From positions 1 to 64,000 of the forward strand of contig NZ_JAHCVK010000011.1 in NCBI RefSeq assembly GCF_018476905.1: a stretch of DNA of 64,000 nucleotides, read 5' to 3'. Within the stretch, counting starts at the first letter, position 1. Each line of letters starts with the position of its first letter. The DNA comes from Geomobilimonas luticola. GTDB taxonomy: Bacteria; Desulfobacterota; Desulfuromonadia; Geobacterales; Geobacteraceae. The notes under the pieces were generated by a model. The model searched no databases and was not told the DNA's origin. It saw only the letters and a program-made list of their open reading frames with translations. The position numbers and the translations under genes were made by a program. Shown here one piece after another: positions 63,227 to 64,000 of this stretch.

Positions 63227-63756
63227 ACAAGCGCAGAATTTCCACGGCGGGGAAATACCGCGCCCTGTTTGAGACATCCTTTGGCTCCGGGGCCGTGGTG
63301 GCGAGCGAGGCGGGGGTGCTGGAGGTGTTTCTCCCCTTTGGTGGGGAAGAGAAGGGGGAACTGCTGACCCAATTGACCGACCTGTATCCCCTGGCCCTCG
63401 GGGAGAACCGGGTGACGCGGGAGGCCGCCGATCTCCTGCAGCGGTATTTCGCCGGGGAGCGGGTCGAGTTTTCCCCTGTTCCCCTCGACCTGGCGGGGTG
63501 TACGCCGTTCCAGAACGCCGTCTATGGGGTGGTGGCCGCCATTCCCTACGGGGCTGTAAGGACCTATGGCGAGGTGGCCGCTCTTATGGGGAGTCCCACG
63601 GCTGCCCGGGGGGTAGGTTCGGCCATGGCGGCCAACCGGCTGCCGATCATCATTCCGTGTCACCGGGTGGTCGGTGCGGCCGGTGCACTCACCGGTTATT
63701 CGGCGCCGGGGGGGGTGGCGTCAAAAAAATGGCTTCTGACGATGGAACAGGGGTAA
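63223..63756 (+). CDS. ogt: Methylated-DNA--protein-cysteine methyltransferase
   Basis: 177 residues. The active-site IPCHRVVGAAG (Cys about 145), the FQNAVYGVVAAIPYG and RTYGEVA segments and the LTGYSAPGG substrate loop identify the O6-alkylguanine-DNA methyltransferase family. It removes alkyl groups from guanine in a suicide reaction. The ATG overlaps the murJ stop. It lacks an N-terminal Ada regulatory domain. The symbol is provisional because ogt and the ada C-terminal domain are hard to tell apart. Confidence 0.93.
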   Translation: MNKRRISTAGKYRALFETSFGSGAVVASEAGVLEVFLPFGGEEKGELLTQLTDLYPLALGENRVTREAADLLQRYFAGERVEFSPVPLDLAGCTPFQNAVYGVVAAIPYGAVRTYGEVAALMGSPTAARGVGSAMAANRLPIIIPCHRVVGAAGALTGYSAPGGVASKKWLLTMEQG

Positions 63757-64000
63757 AAAGATCCGTTTTTTGGGAAAAATGGAGAAAATCCGGCGCCGTT
63801 ATACACAGTGGCCCCGAACTTCATGTGAAAATATTAACCAATGATAGGTGATCGGAAAGTCATTCACCGTAGAAGGTTGTTGGGTTATTGTAACATGTTG
63901 ATATTAAAGGACATAAACCTGTGCTTATAAATTAGGCAGAAAGCAAAAACCGCTTATTCCCTTATTTCTTTATCTTCTTTTCCACATCGTTGTTCACAGT
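63757..64000. other. AT-rich gene-free end with DnaA-box-like 9-mers, possible oriC edge
   Basis: No coding region seen in these 244 bases. TTATACACA (63799-63807) matches the DnaA-box consensus TTATNCACA exactly. TTTTCCACA (63978-63986) and TTGTTCACA (63990-63998) are near matches close to the window edge. The composition shifts to AT-rich compared with murJ/ogt. This may be the border of oriC or a dnaA promoter, but dnaA itself is not visible. Confidence 0.4.

Noticed and set aside
61619-63277. 552-codon minus-strand open frame opposite murJ
   Set aside because: Very hydrophilic, low-complexity translation that mirrors the hydrophobic MurJ codons; no motif.

Overview
The window reads as chromosomal DNA of a Geobacteraceae member (Geobacter/Geotalea-like, Desulfuromonadota). 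This is inferred from an S10-spc-alpha ribosomal super-operon of deltaproteobacterial type, two [NiFe] hydrogenases including a Geobacter-style hybS-A-B-L-P order, ackA and pta, and many sigma54 and two-component elements. No phage, insertion sequence, transposase or CRISPR array was seen. The ribosomal block is visibly less GC-rich than the rest, which is normal for that locus.

Layout. 1-15269: the 3' end of tuf, then a continuous + strand run rpsJ ... rplQ that includes secY, adk, map and rpoA and ends at a strong hairpin terminator. infA is absent from its usual place between map and rpmJ. 15313-19901 (minus): sfsA and a four-gene cytosolic group 3b type NAD(P)-linked [NiFe] hydrogenase (beta, gamma, delta, alpha). 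19999-20075: tRNA-Arg(CCG). 20212-24213: a degenerate metallo-beta-lactamase-fold protein, a DUF1573 protein, hpt, and a zinc-ribbon/DUF3426 membrane protein. 24459-28516: a 55-residue 2[4Fe-4S] ferredoxin too short for usual ORF cut-offs, ackA, a LysE-type exporter, a small periplasmic protein and pta; ackA and pta are on opposite strands, separated by two genes. 28754-33445 (minus): sigma54 response regulator, cache-domain histidine kinase, moeA. 33744-39735: a textbook -24/-12 promoter followed by the membrane-bound uptake hydrogenase hybS-A-B-L-P and a tatA gene. 39810-50098 (minus): a tight seven-gene block (SLC13/TrkA-C permease, MscS channel, GH15 enzyme, DUF389 protein, membrane-anchored OtsA, OtsB, NhaA) that looks like an osmotic/ionic stress operon. 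50313-54356: TPR protein, unknown protein, YtxH protein, DUF255 thioredoxin-fold protein. 54434-61414 (minus): an unusual cluster of a papain-alpha/beta-hydrolase fusion, a protein with five EPAH motifs, a DUF900-type hydrolase, a B12-binding radical SAM enzyme and a LuxR-type regulator with a degenerate receiver. 61661-63756: murJ and an alkylguanine-DNA methyltransferase gene. The last 244 bases are AT-rich and carry DnaA-box-like 9-mers, possibly the edge of oriC or a dnaA promoter.

How the genes work together. The minus-strand regulator/kinase pair diverges from hyb, whose promoter is sigma54-type, suggesting direct control. The OtsAB block couples compatible-solute synthesis (and probable glucan or trehalose turnover) to ion transport and a mechanosensitive channel in one transcription unit. 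The radical SAM/EPAH/peptidase cluster is the best candidate for an undescribed system: a repeat protein next to a potential modifying enzyme and a potential processing enzyme. All functional statements are from reading the sequence and family knowledge; no database search was run.
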